Numbered from the stretch's first letter, positions 47,535 through 63,771 are shown. The stretch: DNA of 64,000 nt from Fistularia commersonii (GCA_037954325.1 JBBMNZ010000015.1:10370501-10434500); one strand, 5' to 3'. Program-made: numbers and translations. Notes: generated from the letters alone by a model not told the origin.

Positions 47535-50274
47535 TTTAAAAATCGATGCTTTCCATTAGAAGGTACATTTTAGCCAGTTAGCGGTGGTACAAAAGTAGCA
47601 GTAGTCGTAGTGTCTCAGGGAGGGTTTGGCGGTTTTATAATACATAACTAATGACCCCATAAAAACTATAAACAGAATTTTTTAAAAATAATTTCACATG
47701 CATTTAATTTGGAATTTGGAAATTAAGCTCATTTAAATACGTCACTGGGTTTAACTCGATTGACGTACCGACAGTCGTGAACACTTTCCGGCGTAACCAT
47801 TAGCTTACGTCACGTTAGCCGCCCGCCACCCGGGTAGCATGCGAACGCAAAGTTCACGTCCAAAATATAAACCAAAATGTCAGGAGCGGGGGGCAATTTG
47901 AAGGTAAGACAAAACAGGGACATAAAACTACACCAGCTAGGAGGCATCGATGCCGTTTCACGCGGCTAACTGCAGTAAATGCGCACGGTGTTGACGGTAC
48001 GGCGTACACCGGAAGTTGTTTGTCTGTTTTTCTGTCTGAAAATATGTCTTTACTCACAATGTTTGCTAATCCGGATTCCGCAGCTGACATCACGGACACG
48101 GAGCTCCACCTGTATGACATCAGTAGATCCGCGTCGCGCCGTTAACAGGTCGACTCCTTCTTTATGACGTCGCGGCTGCGCTTTGTGACGTCACGGTTCG
48201 TTTTCCTGGTTTTAGCCTTACGTAGTAAATGGGGGCGGGGTTTGAGGTGGAGGGGCGGGGCTTAACGCCCCTACACACGCAAACAAACTCGTCCAGCTAA
48301 AACCAGTGCATTTGTAGTGCGGTAAAACGATGAATCCTTCAGGGAAGCTACAGTGCGATCGTGTTCGAGGTGGATCATGCAAACGGGGATGAAATGTGTT
48401 TTTTTTTTTAGGTGCAGTATCTCAGCGGATCCTGTAGGTGCCAGTAATGGTGTTTGTTGCACTTGTGCCTATAGTTTCGACTTGCTCTTGAAAAAGGACC
48501 TTGTGGTCAAGCTGCATTTTCTGTTTAGTAGGGAGTCATGGATTTTATTCATTTATTTATATATTTATAATGTATTTATTTGTTGATTAATAAAATACTG
48601 ACTTACCAGGTGAAGGTGGTACCTGGATTATCGTCGCGCCGTGTAGTAAAGAGTGCAAGTGCTGCAGGCCCTACTTTGTTTTCCACAAAACAGAACTACT
48701 CCCTTCCTCTTCTCTGGTACCAACTAACATCCTGTCCTCTTTTCCACCGTCCATAAATTTCCTCTGGTCTTCCTCCTCTGGTCTTCCTCTAGGCCTCAGC
48801 ATCCACCTTCCCAGATATTCACAATACCTTCTCTGTACATCTCTTAATGTCAATGTGACTGTATCTCCTGAGGATGTAACATGTGCTGACCCGCTGATGA
48901 ACTCATTCCCATTTCCAATCCATCCTCCTCACTCAAAGATCCCCTTGACATCTTTATCTCTGCGGCCTCCAGTTCCGCTTACCGTCCAACTGTCCCTAAT
49001 TATCTGAATTATGATAAAGTGCATAATTGAATATATTCCACATGGAAGGAGGGTCACTTTGGGGTGAAAATGTAGAATATGGGCTTCTGAAAAACACAGT
49101 ATGGATAAAGGATAATTCTAAACTATGATTTTATTAATTCAGAAAGGTGATGTAGTTCATCTGTGAGTTTTTGTTGACTATATAGGATTGGAGCTTTAAT
49201 TTTCCAAGAGAGTATACTATCTACCGGTGAGAGTGACAAACAATTTCCAGCCGTCCTGTAGATCAATTTAAGGAGATGAAAATGTAGACTAGCTTAAAAT
49301 AATGCAGTGTCATGTCATGTCAAAAAAAAAAGGGCAGGAAAATGGTTTTACCTTGCTGCTGATGGAACGTTGAAAGAGTAGGGTTTGGTGTGAACCTCTG
49401 AGCATGTTTGGGATTAAAACAAAAATTCCACATGTCTGTTTGAAATAGGATACAATCATAAATTGAGAAATAAGACTAAATGGTGTAGCTGGGCTTGACT
49501 AAGATCTGTAGATCTAATTGTTGCATGGAGAGTGAAAGTAGATGATTGTCTGTGGCTGATCAGAGGAGCCTTGATATTGGATAGCATTGTGTGCGTGTGT
49601 GTGTGTTCGAGTTGATTTATCAGCCACAGCAAGATAATTAGACCAAACAGGAATTAGCATTAGGATTCTGTGTCAGGGATCTTGAACAAGCCTCAATACC
49701 GCTTGGTCTAATGTTCGCCTCAAAAACGCAGAATCTCTGCCTCTGGAGGTCCTGCCAATGTTGATGCAGTAGCATTTTATCAACAGAAGATGGCGACAAG
49801 ACATCAAACTAGCGGAAACAGCCAAACCAAATATATGCCGAATAAAACTTAAGTCAATTCAGTGGAGGGGGCGTTTTGTAACATCCCAGAGGAGCATGGC
49901 ATGGAGAACAGCTTGTACAGGACCTCAAAGGAGATTGAGGTCAGACACTGAGAAACCCTTTTCTTGCAACTAAACATTGGCAGTAGTGAAATTTACCTCA
50001 GATCCTGCTTTAATTGTGTTGAAAAAAAGGGGACCATGGTTTTAATGTCTCCCTGACAATCAAGAGCAGGTGTTTTACATTTTCGATGTATTAACAGACT
50101 TGTTTAATGATAATTTGACTACAGAATTGACCATTGTCCACTCAAGCTGAACAGCAATTCTCCTCACACTTAAAAGCATTTTGTCTGTATTTTTATTACT
50201 GAGTGGACAAATAACTGATTTTATCTGTTACTTAGTAGGATTTAAAAAGATGAGGTCAACACCTAAAAGTTCCA
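47535..50274. other. Intergenic region between ubiquitin genes 1 and 2
   Basis: No gene is recognised. The part at 47550-48260 is promoter-like (CpG-containing, GACGTCA-type and TGACGTCAC motifs at 48166-48192). A LINE remnant lies at 48690-49000, and the remaining 1.2 kb is AT-rich unique sequence. Confidence 0.45.
48690..49000 (-). mobile_element. LINE 3' fragment, antisense
   Basis: Reads CTCTTCTCTGGTACCAACTA, CCACCGTCCATAAATTTCC and CTTCCTCTAGGCCTC, the same antisense landmarks as the 43030-43830 copies; heavily decayed. Confidence 0.55.
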
Positions 50275-50280
50275 TTTAAT
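50275..50280 (-). terminator. ubb: Poly(A) signal (ATTAAA) of the three-unit polyubiquitin gene
   Basis: TTTAAT on the + strand, 114 bases beyond the stop codon; a common variant hexamer. Confidence 0.45.
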
Positions 50281-50393
50281 GTTTTAATCAGGTTTACGCA
50301 TTGAGCATTTGGTCATATGAAGAAAAAACAAACTTGCACAGCATACATAGCACTTTAAGGATGATAAGGTTAAGAACACAGAATGATGGCATT

Positions 50394-51700
<1,307 letters not shown>

Positions 51701-51719
51701 CATATATCTAGGCGCGTCG

Positions 51720-53448
51720 AGGAAACACTGCGAGTTTATACAAAAATGCGTCATGTTCATCCGCCACGGAAAATAGGCCCAAGCTACTGCGCATGTGCAA
51801 GTGTTGCATCTGTTTATTGCTGGAGTTCAATGGTGCAATCAGAATGCAGACAGTGACTGCAGATACACAACTGGACTTGAAACTGCAGATACAGTATCAC
51901 TTTAAGGTACGAGATGCTTGACTGCAAACTCTATTTTGACTTGAGTTTCTTCTTATCCCAGATGGTGCTCAATAATATTGACTGATTGAAATCTGTCATG
52001 AAGTGTGACAGTAATGACAGAATTGTAGGGTTAAAGGTGTCAAGTCTGATGTAGATTGTAAAGTCGAGGTTTATGTGTCTTCTGTTTTGTCCCGTCCACA
52101 TGAAACCTTGTGCACTATGGTTCATGTGTATTTACTGGTCAATTGACCTCATGACCTGTGCCTTTTAAAATAAGGTAAAAATGCAAAAAGCTGTTGTGAC
52201 ATCAGACGGTCTCATCCTTGCTCACCATTCTTCAGCCAAATTCAAGAAAATGTAATAAGAACTATCTTGAAAAAAAAAAACCATGAGGTTAAATCTCAGA
52301 ATGAATGATACAGGAATGATATGGGAAGTAATTTGATTGTTTACTTAAGAAACTGCTTTGAATGTTTTACTGGTCATTTGTTTTGACAGTTGATTCAAAA
52401 GCTCTTCTGGGTGGACAATTCAAAGCACTGACACCTTTTGGGCTGATGCAATAATTATCCGGACTATAAAACATATCATCAGAATATTCTAGAATGTCAC
52501 TGATTATGCCATTGGAGTGTTATTTGTCCAGCAAGCTTGAAATCTCCAAGGGCTGAGATCAGTACCTTTAAAAATGTTGCAAAAAGCAGCTTGTAAAATG
52601 AAGCAGGGTTATGAGATAAATGCCTCTGGCAGGATTTAGCAGCTGATACCTGATTATCCAGATAACTGAGTTTAGTTAGCCAGTTTAGTTTTGGATTAGG
52701 TGGTTAATGCCATAGCATGGCCATTGTTTAATCCGCACCCTGCATTCATGCTATTAAATTAATCCTGTTCTCCATTAGCAAAGCCAGATGCACATAGAAA
52801 AGCAATAAATGCTAGAATCCCCTCTGTCAACTCCAAAGTATTTAATCAGTTGCACATTGAAAACACCTAACCACACCATGATTGGGACAATTGTGTTCTT
52901 TTTGGTAGGGAGCCTGAGGACATGAAATGTCATGTCAGAGCTCTGATGGAAAGTCTTCATTATGCTCTTAATAGTTTCTTTCTATCACGGGCCGGACAGA
53001 GCCTAGGGTGGAAACACACGCTGCATGTGTTTTCAGTAACTCATCATATGGTCTCATTGTAAGATGGAAAAAAAAAAGTCCTTCTATTGGCAAGTCTTGT
53101 GCCAGCTTTTCATGACATTCCTCCATGTCCTGATAACTGTACCACTTTTCAAAATAATCAGCTGTACATTGATGCCTCGCACAATTCTTTAGCAATTTAA
53201 GCAAGACTCTTATTTTTTCTTTAATCCTGCCAAGTGCCCTTGCTAGGGCTTCTTTAAACTTCAACTGCGCGAAAGGAGTCAATTTCAGGTTCTATGGTTG
53301 CATCCATGACTCCCCCAGCCAGTGTTTTCTATAGAAACATCCGGTTCAATTGGACAGATCATCCTCAATTTAGACTGACAGACATTCATCTGTGTCAGAA
53401 CGGGTTGGGATTTACACAAATAAACACCAGAGAGTTAATTTTAAAACT
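51720..53448. other. Intergenic region between the three-unit and seven-unit genes
   Basis: Mostly unique AT-rich sequence. It contains a - strand open frame of 104 codons (52968-53282) that is unusually free of low-complexity residues (FKEALARALGRIKEKIRVLL, YEKWYSY-like stretch) but matches no family known to me, and no splice context was found. Confidence 0.35.
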
Positions 53449-53454
53449 TTTATT
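53449..53454 (-). terminator. Poly(A) signal of the seven-unit polyubiquitin gene
   Basis: TTTATT on the + strand (AATAAA on the coding strand), 85 bases past the stop codon. Confidence 0.65.
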
Positions 53455-53538
53455 TCAGTCACACATTTGGTCATTTGAAGACAAATGCCTAAAGAGATGG
53501 TCACATTTTGATTAGGTCAACTTGGAATCTTGACTGCT

Positions 53539-55723
<2,185 letters not shown>

Positions 55724-55825
55724 AGTATAAAACCGCAGTTTATCTTCTAATATTTTCGTCTTCCTGATGATGAGTGCTTCTCTTCTGTCGCGATGAGGAT
55801 ATGCTGTCACAGACTAACACTGTGG

Positions 55826-55832
55826 TATATAT
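55826..55832 (-). promoter_or_regulatory. TATA box of the seven-unit polyubiquitin gene
   Basis: The coding strand reads GCTATATATACC here, about 100 bases upstream of the first-exon donor, placing the transcription start near 55800. Confidence 0.7.
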
Positions 55833-56063
55833 AGCGGAGCAGCATACGTCACCGAACAATATGCCTACGCAGTCGAAAGTAGTTCCCGGCACACCGTAAC
55901 GCACAGTTTCCACACCATATTTGTCATTTAAATGCCGGCTTTTCAGGGGTTTACAATTTTTCTCGTGTGGACAATATTTATTATATCACAACGTGCTTTT
56001 AAAAACACATAGTTGTACATTCGCGGTTTAGCGGATTGATATCGAACTACGGCTCTTCCTCCT

Positions 56064-56080
56064 GAATTTTCCAGAAGGAA
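56064..56080 (-). promoter_or_regulatory. Heat-shock element
   Basis: The + strand reads GAATTTTCCAGAAGGAA, which fits GAAnnTTCnnGAA exactly (the site is symmetric in kind on both strands). It lies about 240 bases upstream of the TATA box of the seven-unit gene, as expected for a stress-inducible polyubiquitin promoter. Confidence 0.6.
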
Positions 56081-56099
56081 CCGACACGGCAACACAGAC

Positions 56100-57969
56100 G
56101 AGAACCTTCCTCGTGCTGTGATTGGACGACGTCACAGCACAGTTGTTTGTCTGCTTCCCTATTGGTTGCCGTGTCTACAGTAAGTAAGGCTAATCATGTT
56201 TATGACCAAGTGATTACAACATATACACGTTAAACAACACCTGGGCGGACGAGATATCGTCAATAATACTACTAAACGATCGTTCTCGCAGATTTAATTT
56301 CAAACGTACTGTATTGGAAAGTTATCAATCGCCTCTAAGTCGCTATTCAAGGAACTGAATTGACGTTTTTTTATGCTAGTACTAGCTTTGGTCGAGAGCC
56401 CAAAACGTGCCGTCGGGCGGAAACGTGCCTGGTGAACGTGTCACCAGCTGGAGCCACAGCTGGTTCAGGGTATTGGAGACAAAACCGCGACAGAAATCCC
56501 TTGGACAATTCCATTGCTGTGACTCGAGACTTTAATAAAACCCGGGTGCCATCTGACGAATGACATTTTGAATTGCTACATCTTCACACCTTGGTTAGGC
56601 TAGATTAAACTAGCGCTTCCGGGTTAGCATTGTCATACTAGAAAGTGTCTAGAAACGAATTAGCATATTATTCACCCTTGAATGTATGGAAGAATCTTAT
56701 CGATATGGAGGAATCTTATATTCTCTGTTTGTTTTCCCCCTAATGAATTTGTTGACATTGAGCAAAACAAAGGGTAGGTTGTCCATGTTAGGACAAGTTT
56801 TGTTGCAAACCCTGGTCAGAGCACGTGAAGTCTCCTGATACAGCTTGAGATAGAGCCACGAGTTATTTGCAGTCTTGTACAGTTTGTCTCACAAGAGAAA
56901 GGCTATTTCTCATTTAATAAGAATTGCCCAGTGTCATAGAACTGGCAGTTCCTAAAAGGAAATCCGGGACTTGATTTCTGGACCGTTGCCTAAAGGTTTG
57001 AAGGGTTTTTTAATGTGGCGCCGTCTTGGTTTCCCTACAGTAGCTGAGTAAACAGGAGGAAGATCTGAAGATTTAGGTCAGTGGTCTTGAGGGAAATCAG
57101 TGGGGAAGTCCAGCGAGGCGGTGGTAGGTAGCTGATGTTCTGTTTTCACCAGACAGTGTCAAGTTCTGACTTGTCATCTGTCTTCCAACTTTGAGCTTCC
57201 ACGTATCACCAGTATTGCACCGTGAACTAAATATAATCAGGTATCAGATGGACAGATATGGGCCTGCTGGGTTTCTATTCGTGCCCCAGTAATATTAAAC
57301 AGCACTGGTGAGTCCTGATTTATGTATTTGGGTCACAGCATTCCCTCGGCCCTCCCCCAGCGCCATGTCATATGACACCCAACCCGTGATGCACCGTAGA
57401 GTTTTCCAACACAGAACGGTGTGTCTGGCCGAACCAGTTCAGCCTCTGAGGATTTTGTTTGTGCAAGTCTTGTACTTTGCCCTGCTCTTTGGAGGAAATA
57501 ATAAGTGAGCGTCATGAGGTGTTCCAGGAAAAAAAAAACATTCTTTTAAACCAGGAAAGAAAACTGGTGGGGCGCCACGCAAACTGATAGTACTATCACA
57601 TGAAAAGAATGTGCTCATGCCTCTGGACAACAATCTATTGTGTCTTTGAAAAGGTATCCACGTTTGAATATAACAGATGTCCTCAAAGTACACATTAACA
57701 GCTGTGGTAGGACTGTATTGTGAGTAGCCCTGAGGCCTTAGATTTAAATGTGACTTTTAATCGAGATGGACTTTTTTTTTTTTTTTCTTTTGGGAGGGGT
57801 GTTTGGATTCCATGACCATGTTTCACAACAACACGGGCGGAGACAGTTTCACAAGGACTTCATAAGAATCTCGGGTCATATTGTGCCTGTTTACAGACGG
57901 TTTACTGTAAACAAATACTCTAATAGCAAAATAGTGATTCTCAACAGTTGTGTCGTTCCTTCCCACAGG
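56100..57969. other. Divergent region between the seven-unit ubiquitin gene and cenpv
   Basis: The two genes diverge. CRE-like GACGTCAC is at 56127-56134. No coding exon is recognised from 56200 to 57960. An acceptor CCCACAG right before the cenpv ATG implies that one or more noncoding (or N-terminal coding) cenpv exons lie in this region, but none could be placed. Confidence 0.4.
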
Positions 57970-58929
57970 ATGGAGCTTGTAAAACACAGCGGTGGCTGCC
58001 ACTGTGGGGCTGTGAGGTTCGAAGTCTGGAGCTCCCCTGACCTCCATGTTTTCCATTGCAAGTATGGATATTTACATTCTCTTGTCTCATATTAAAACGA
58101 GACCGATGTTCAACTGATGAAGATTGACTCATAAAACTCTAAATCCCGTAACCCGATCGTTTCTCCAGTTGCAGCATCTGTACGAAGAAACAAAACCACC
58201 ATTTCATTGTTCCCAAAAGTAACTTCAGACTCTTACAGGTAGGAAAGCAAAGGAAGAGGAAGTCAACAAAACTAATTTTCAAAACTATCGCAGCGTTTTT
58301 ATTTGAGTAACCATCCCTCCCTTTTTCCCTTCTTCCCTCTCTCTCCCAAGGGCTCAGATAATCTGACCACATACACATTTAACACTCACGTTGCGAAACA
58401 CACTTTCTGTAAGTCCTGTGGAGTTCAAAGTTTCTACATGCCACGCTCCAACCCCGACGGATATGGTATGACTGTGAACTGCTGACACAAGTAACTCACA
58501 TGTGTTGTAAACTTGTTTTTCCACCACTGCCGTGTTTACCCCAAACTAAGTGTTGTTGTTTATCACTAAACATACCTAGCTTATGCTTTAATGCTCCACT
58601 TGTGGTGCACAAGAAAAAAAAACAATATAAAACAGACCATCTTGTCTTTAGGTGTCGTTTCAAAACACCACCCTTGAAATGCTCATACTTCCTTGGTTTT
58701 ACCCGCATAGCAAAGCTGCCGTGATGTAACCAAGAGACAGTGAGCTCTTTTGTCCAGGCATACATCAATGTGCCGTGTCATTGCTCCCTCAGGTGTTGCT
58801 CCTCACTGCCTGGATCCTGGAACCGTGAGAAGTCAGACGGTTGAGTTCTTCTGCGGAGAGAAGTGGGAGGAGAGCATGCAAGCTCACAGGACCATCCGAG
58901 ACATGTCTAAACATGATCAGGACGCGTAG
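57970..58929 (+). CDS. cenpv: Centromere protein V-like, GFA/CENP-V domain
   Basis: Four coding exons, 57970-58061, 58169-58238, 58351-58465 and 58793-58929, joined in phase to give 137 residues. The whole chain is one GFA/CENP-V zinc-binding domain: GGCHCGAVRFEVW near the start, FHCNCSICTKKQN, HHFIVPKSNFRLL, TYTFNTHVAKHTFCKSCGVQ and APHCLDPGTVRSQ. The Cys pairs of CHC, CNCSIC and CKSC are the expected zinc ligands. The domain resembles glutathione-dependent formaldehyde-activating enzyme; mammalian CENPV associates with centromeres and microtubules. The mammalian protein has a long Ala/Pro-rich N-terminal region; here the first visible coding exon starts MELVKHSGG at an ATG one base after an acceptor, so either the fish protein is short or an N-terminal exon lies upstream unrecognised. 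The gene lies next to ubiquitin genes and pigl, as in human 17p11.2. Confidence 0.93.
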
Positions 58930-59378
58930 CCGGGGGGAGAAAAGGCAGCCTCCGTCCCCTAACAGTCAATCTCAGGTTCAATTTTATACAATGATAATTG
59001 CAAACTATACTAAATTCATGGGGAAACAAAGAAATATGGAGTTCTGTTTTGGTATCACAGTGATGCTTGTTTATTCTGAGTGAATTAGACAGTAAACAGC
59101 TGGCTAATTTAATGTTTTCAAGTCAAGTTTATCCATACAGTTCCAAAGTCTCCACCTCTTAAGTCTTTACCCTAACGGTGACCTGATTCAAGTAAAAAGA
59201 AAAATACAAAAGAACACCTGCAAAATCCCTCCAACAGGGGAAAAACCAAGCAGAACCTTCAAGCTTCAGTGAAAGGGATTCCGCTCCCCGTGGGAGAGGA
59301 TGCCACGCGGACAGAACACGTGTGCAAGTCAGCAGCATTTCAGGGGGACCTTTGACGGTGCAGAGTGAGTCCACTTAT
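58930..59378. other. Convergent 3' ends of cenpv and pigl
   Basis: 450 bp between two stop codons facing each other. TTTATT at 59070-59075 is a possible poly(A) signal (AATAAA) for pigl on the - strand. No ORF of note. Confidence 0.45.
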
Positions 59379-62300
59379 TCAGTAGATTTTGACGTCCTTT
59401 GCTTCATGCGGGATCATTTGGAAGGTGTTCACCAGCATGTATCGCGAGAAAATGACGTACAGGTAACGAAACCACAGGAGCTGAGTGCGGTGACAGAGCA
59501 TGGCAGCCTGGCAAAAACAAAAACAAGGTGTTCGAACATATAATAAAGCCTGGTCAGGAATGTTTAAGTAAAATGCCTGAATCTGATTTTTTTTTTTGGT
59601 AGCTAGATTGCACAGTTTCAAACCTCACATGCAAGGTTTTTCCACTGCAGGTCAAACACAGGTGTGATTTATAACCTTAATGGAGCGGCAGACAGATTGA
59701 AATTCATTTCCTTGACGGCGGCGGCATCTGGTTGGGCTCTTCCTGAGCGAGGGGAAACCAACTGGGTGAGTAAATGGAATGGAGCCGCCATTGACGTTGG
59801 CGTTGTGACAAGTGACCGGTTGAGAATGGGTGCAGTGAAAGGGACCGGGCTCCGTGGCGGCAGCTTAATTGAATGCGATGGCAATTCATTTTATCGGTTA
59901 CACCTGTGTTTGCCCTGTTGTGAAAAGGGCCTCTCAGTCTCAAGTCCTCGGCTCAGGACTCTCACAGTGTGTGGAGTGTTACGATGTGCTAAAAACACTT
60001 CTCTAATGGTAGACGGAGAAGTGTCTTGCCAACAATCCGGCCTTGCTTACTCTGGCTCGACGATACCCCTCCGGGCCTACGATACAGCACAGGCGCGAGG
60101 GCAGCAGCCAGCTGAGGGGAAGCTCCAGGAAGGAGATGTACTTCCTGAGGAGACCAACAGTCACCAAGGAGAGCAAACAGCAGTCTGGAAGTGCAGACAG
60201 AAAGCCGGTTATTGGTGAGCGTCCGCTCAGGCTGTGGACTGTTTTTCCAGGTCATTTCACTGGGCGCGCACTCGGGTTCTCAAGCGGGACGTTTTGAGGA
60301 CGCGTGGGAGACGAGGGCTCGGTTGAGAAAACATCCAGAGACGACGAGCCGCGGCAAAGACGTCAACGGTACAATAACGGACACTTCCTGATAATATATC
60401 CCCGATATTTCCCCCCCGGCGTGCTCTCACAGGGTGTGAGTTTGTGGGCCATCAGAGGCTTAGAGGTGTGAGGAATGAACAGCAGGCCTTCCTGCTCAGC
60501 CAGGTGGAGAGGCTTTGGAATCAGCCCGGACCTAATTCTCTCCAGACCCGCCCGGCAGGCTTGATCAGGCAAACAGTTGAGGTACAAACGGCAGGTTACT
60601 ATGGTAACAAATCACCCGAGCGAGTGATTAATGCCGCCCTGCACCTTTTTATGATGACTCACCGCGGGCTAAAGAGGTCACGGCAGCCACTTTGTACTGG
60701 ATATGTTTGACGTAGCCCGCTGACTGATGACACTGCCCTTTACTCTGCTCTTGTGTGATTAACCTTGCAGACTCGCCTGGCCTCTTTATCAATTTTCCCT
60801 TCTCAAACTTCGGCGTGGGCGTGATCTGCAGGCAACATGTCAGCCGACCTCTTGACCCGCTGTGATGTGTGCTCCTACCTGTCCCTATTTCCCTTGGAAT
60901 ATCCCGTTCATATAGTAATAAGTAATAATAATAAAAACACCCTCCACGGGTGACATAAGAAACAAATCTTTCAAATGATACTTTGAAATATGATATGTAT
61001 GCAGGAGGAGAAGGTGCGGCTTGGTAGGACCAGTTTGAGATTACTCATTCGTGTTTGGCATGTCGAACCGGCTTAGTGCTTAGGCCTCCTTTACTTGTGA
61101 ACAGAAGAGGGCGCTGTATATTAACAAAAAAAAAGAATACCTCCCCTCAGCCTGTGTTTATGGTCGCTCCCGGATTTCTCCCCAGCAAGAGTGCATACTG
61201 AGAGAATAATGCCCCCAGTAGGAGAAACTCATCTCTGCACCACTGTGAGACATTAAATTTGGCCCAGTGCGTGTTTACCAGTTTTCTCACTGACATTCAT
61301 ATTGACCTTCTTGTGTCACACCTACCTCTGGGAACCTGGCCGGTGTAGCTGAGATACCTGCAGGCGGCGGGAAAAAAAAAAGAAAAAAAAAAGTGAAATG
61401 TAGCGGCAACATTAAAAAACTACATTTCATTCTCAATGCGTCAGTTGGCGGCTTCTTATCGTGCGTGGATAAACAGTATGATGTATTTATGGCCGTTATC
61501 TGGGGAGACAGTCACATTAGTGACCTCAAACCCACAAAGCACAGCAGCAGAGTGTTTTAGGGTCTCTGTACGTTGCAGAGTGTGTGTCAGCTCCCCAGCC
61601 CGCCTTGCTGCAGATGATAGCCGTTAGCATGCGTGGCCGGGCAGAATCTAACAGGGAAATGTTTATTCGGAGAAATGTCAAACTATTACGCGTCCCGATC
61701 AGGGGGTTTTCCAGCCCCTCAGGGGAATCACAACAAAGCGGGGTTGTCGTTTTGTCGCGACCATTGACGGCCACGGTGCATTTCGCCGGGGCACAAAATT
61801 GCAAAATAATAAAAAAAAAACACAGACAGGCTGATGCAACCCTCCCCAGCTGGAGCTTCCTTCCTAGCTCGCTGCTGTGGGGTCAGGATTTACTGCGGCT
61901 CTCTGGGAGCGGAGCCCACCGCGTCTGAGGGCCGTGTTTGGTTGACCTCTCAGCTATGCAACGGAACATGGCCCGTGAGTGTGTTGCCTTTATGGGGAAA
62001 CGTTGTGGAAAAGACGGGCGGCTGTGTGCGCGTCCAGCCCCCCCCCCAGTTCCTCGATGGTGCCGTATTATAAATGGGGAGGGCGAGGGCTGGAAGAGCA
62101 ACCTGGTTCTTTGCCTCGAAATGCAGCGAGTACCTGACAGCTTTATAGATGGCTGTGTGATTGGCGTGGCCGCTCACTCCTCTCCCGTCGAAGGTCAGCA
62201 CCTGAAACAACAAAATATCTCACAGTGTGGGTGAGAAGCCAGAATACGGGTATCTAAAAGCAAGCAAAAGGCAAAAAAAAGGAGAAAAAAAAAAACGGAG

Positions 62301-62971
62301 AACGATGTCTTTATTGGTTTTTGTGTGTCTGACTGTGGAGGCGCTTGGCAGCCGACAACTGATATTTAAAAGCCTTTTTCTGTGTGCATGCAAAGGCAGT
62401 GAGGACCAAAAAAAAAAAAGCTAGAGACTTGGCGTCCGCTACGCTAAGGTGCATTTTACCAATTCCTCTGCAACTCGGCGCGTGTTTGTTTCCTCAAACG
62501 CCTGGTATTTGTGTGCTAGGCTGTACGTGGAGATGAGTCATGGCTGAAGAAGGGCAGGTTTGCTTTAGTTCGGCATTTATTACATGTGATTCTCCAATCT
62601 TTTTTCGGTTTTGAGTTGTAAGACTTATCTTGTCTCCATTCGTGACAGGATGGGAGAACAGTGTGCAAAGGGCTTGTTGGTTTTATCCCCCCCAAAAAAA
62701 CAAAGTGACTGCACGTGCAGAGCCAAACCCAGCGGCAAATTCACATCCAAAACTTCTCCTCGAAAAAACGCCATCTGGCATGAGCCTATAGCCGGAGTTG
62801 CCACTAAGAGCTTTCGTAATGAAGGAAGTCGGCTCATTAATCTAAATCAGCCAGCTATTTGTGATCAAATGTTTTTGGTGCATTTATGCCGGGCTAGAAC
62901 TACAACTGGGAAAATTGTTAGTATTTTCGGCTGCTTGTTTTTGAGCTCTTGCCAACAAAGGAACTTTGGTG

Positions 62972-63010
<39 letters not shown>

Positions 63011-63771
63011 CCGATTGTTGAAATAACATCTTGACAGAGACACATGTGTTCATGCAAGTTATATATAAAATAAATAACACTTCTTTTTAGCATGAATAAA
63101 TAATGTAATCAGGTAACCTTTGGTTACAAATGTATAAAATTCAAGCCTTTTTTCGTTAGCAATGATTACTTGATGCGGCAACAATTGTCCTCGTATTGAA
63201 CTGTAAGACGTATGTGTAACATATGTATAAATATAAAAAAAACATGTATTTTTGTACTTGGCAATGGCGAGAAAAGTCTCAGATGAGCTGTATACGGTTC
63301 TGATAATCTTTATGCTGCATTTCCTGTCCCTAAGTTGAACTACATCCTTATTCTGTGCTTCCTAATTTGCCAAATTCCCATTTGGCCCATTTGACGGCAC
63401 TGGAGTGCACCGGGTCCGATAAGAATCTTTTTTGCAAACACACAAACTTGAGTTCAAACTCTCCCACCGCAGTGCAGGGCCATGTGGCCCTAACTTTTTC
63501 ACAAGGTCGAGATGCGAGAAAAAGCGCCCTGAAAAACAGTATGAGGAGCGCAGCAGCCGCAATGCCGAAACCCTCCGCAGGGGCACAACGATACGTGGAT
63601 CTGTCGGACGGAATGGTGGGAAAGCGGCGTGCTGTGGAAGTGGCAGGAAAGGCTACGATTCGACGCGGGGCGGAACGTACCATGTTGACCGAGTAGGCTG
63701 TTATGTGTTTCACAATTAGAGAGGAGACAAAGGGGACGCTCCATTCAGCCTTGGGGTCGTCTGGAAGCTTC
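59379..63771 (-). CDS. pigl: GPI biosynthesis de-N-acetylase PIG-L, 3' part (5' exons outside the window)
   Basis: Five coding exons, 5' to 3': 63681-63771, 62134-62201, 61326-61357, 60051-60184, 59379-59507. The 63681 exon starts with the last base of a codon, so the gene is cut by the right edge. PIG-L removes the acetyl group from GlcNAc-PI in the second step of GPI anchor synthesis, on the cytosolic face of the ER. The exons read KLPDDPKAEWSVPFVSSLIV; VLTFDGRGVSGHANHTAIYK (the GHxNH zinc-binding motif); YLSYTGQVPR, a 32-bp micro-exon that restores phase; LRKYISFLELPLSWLLPSRL; and AMLCHRTQLLWFRYLYVIFS ending in SRYMLVNTFQMIPHEAKDVK then IY. The catalytic HPDDE segment must lie beyond 64000. 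The 91-bp size of the 63681-63771 exon is as I recall it for the human gene. Confidence 0.92.
60185..61325 (-). other. pigl intron
   Basis: 1.14 kb, no coding signal. The part at 60480-60720 is unique and non-repetitive, with GAGTGATTAATGCCGCC, and looks more constrained than its surroundings; candidate regulatory element by appearance only. Confidence 0.4.
61358..62133 (-). other. pigl intron
   Basis: No coding signal. Unique sequence with short A runs (61371-61392, 61811-61820) and a C9 run near 62039. Confidence 0.4.
62202..63680 (-). other. pigl intron with GT microsatellite
   Basis: 1.48 kb without recognised exons; contains A runs and a (GT)n tract at 62974-63008. Confidence 0.45.
62974..63008. 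repeat. (GT)17 microsatellite
   Basis: Pure GT tract of about 35 bases inside a pigl intron. Confidence 0.95.

Noticed and set aside
59664..60218. 184-codon + strand frame overlapping the last pigl introns
   Set aside because: It overlaps the confirmed pigl exon 60051-60184 in antisense and has no recognisable domain.
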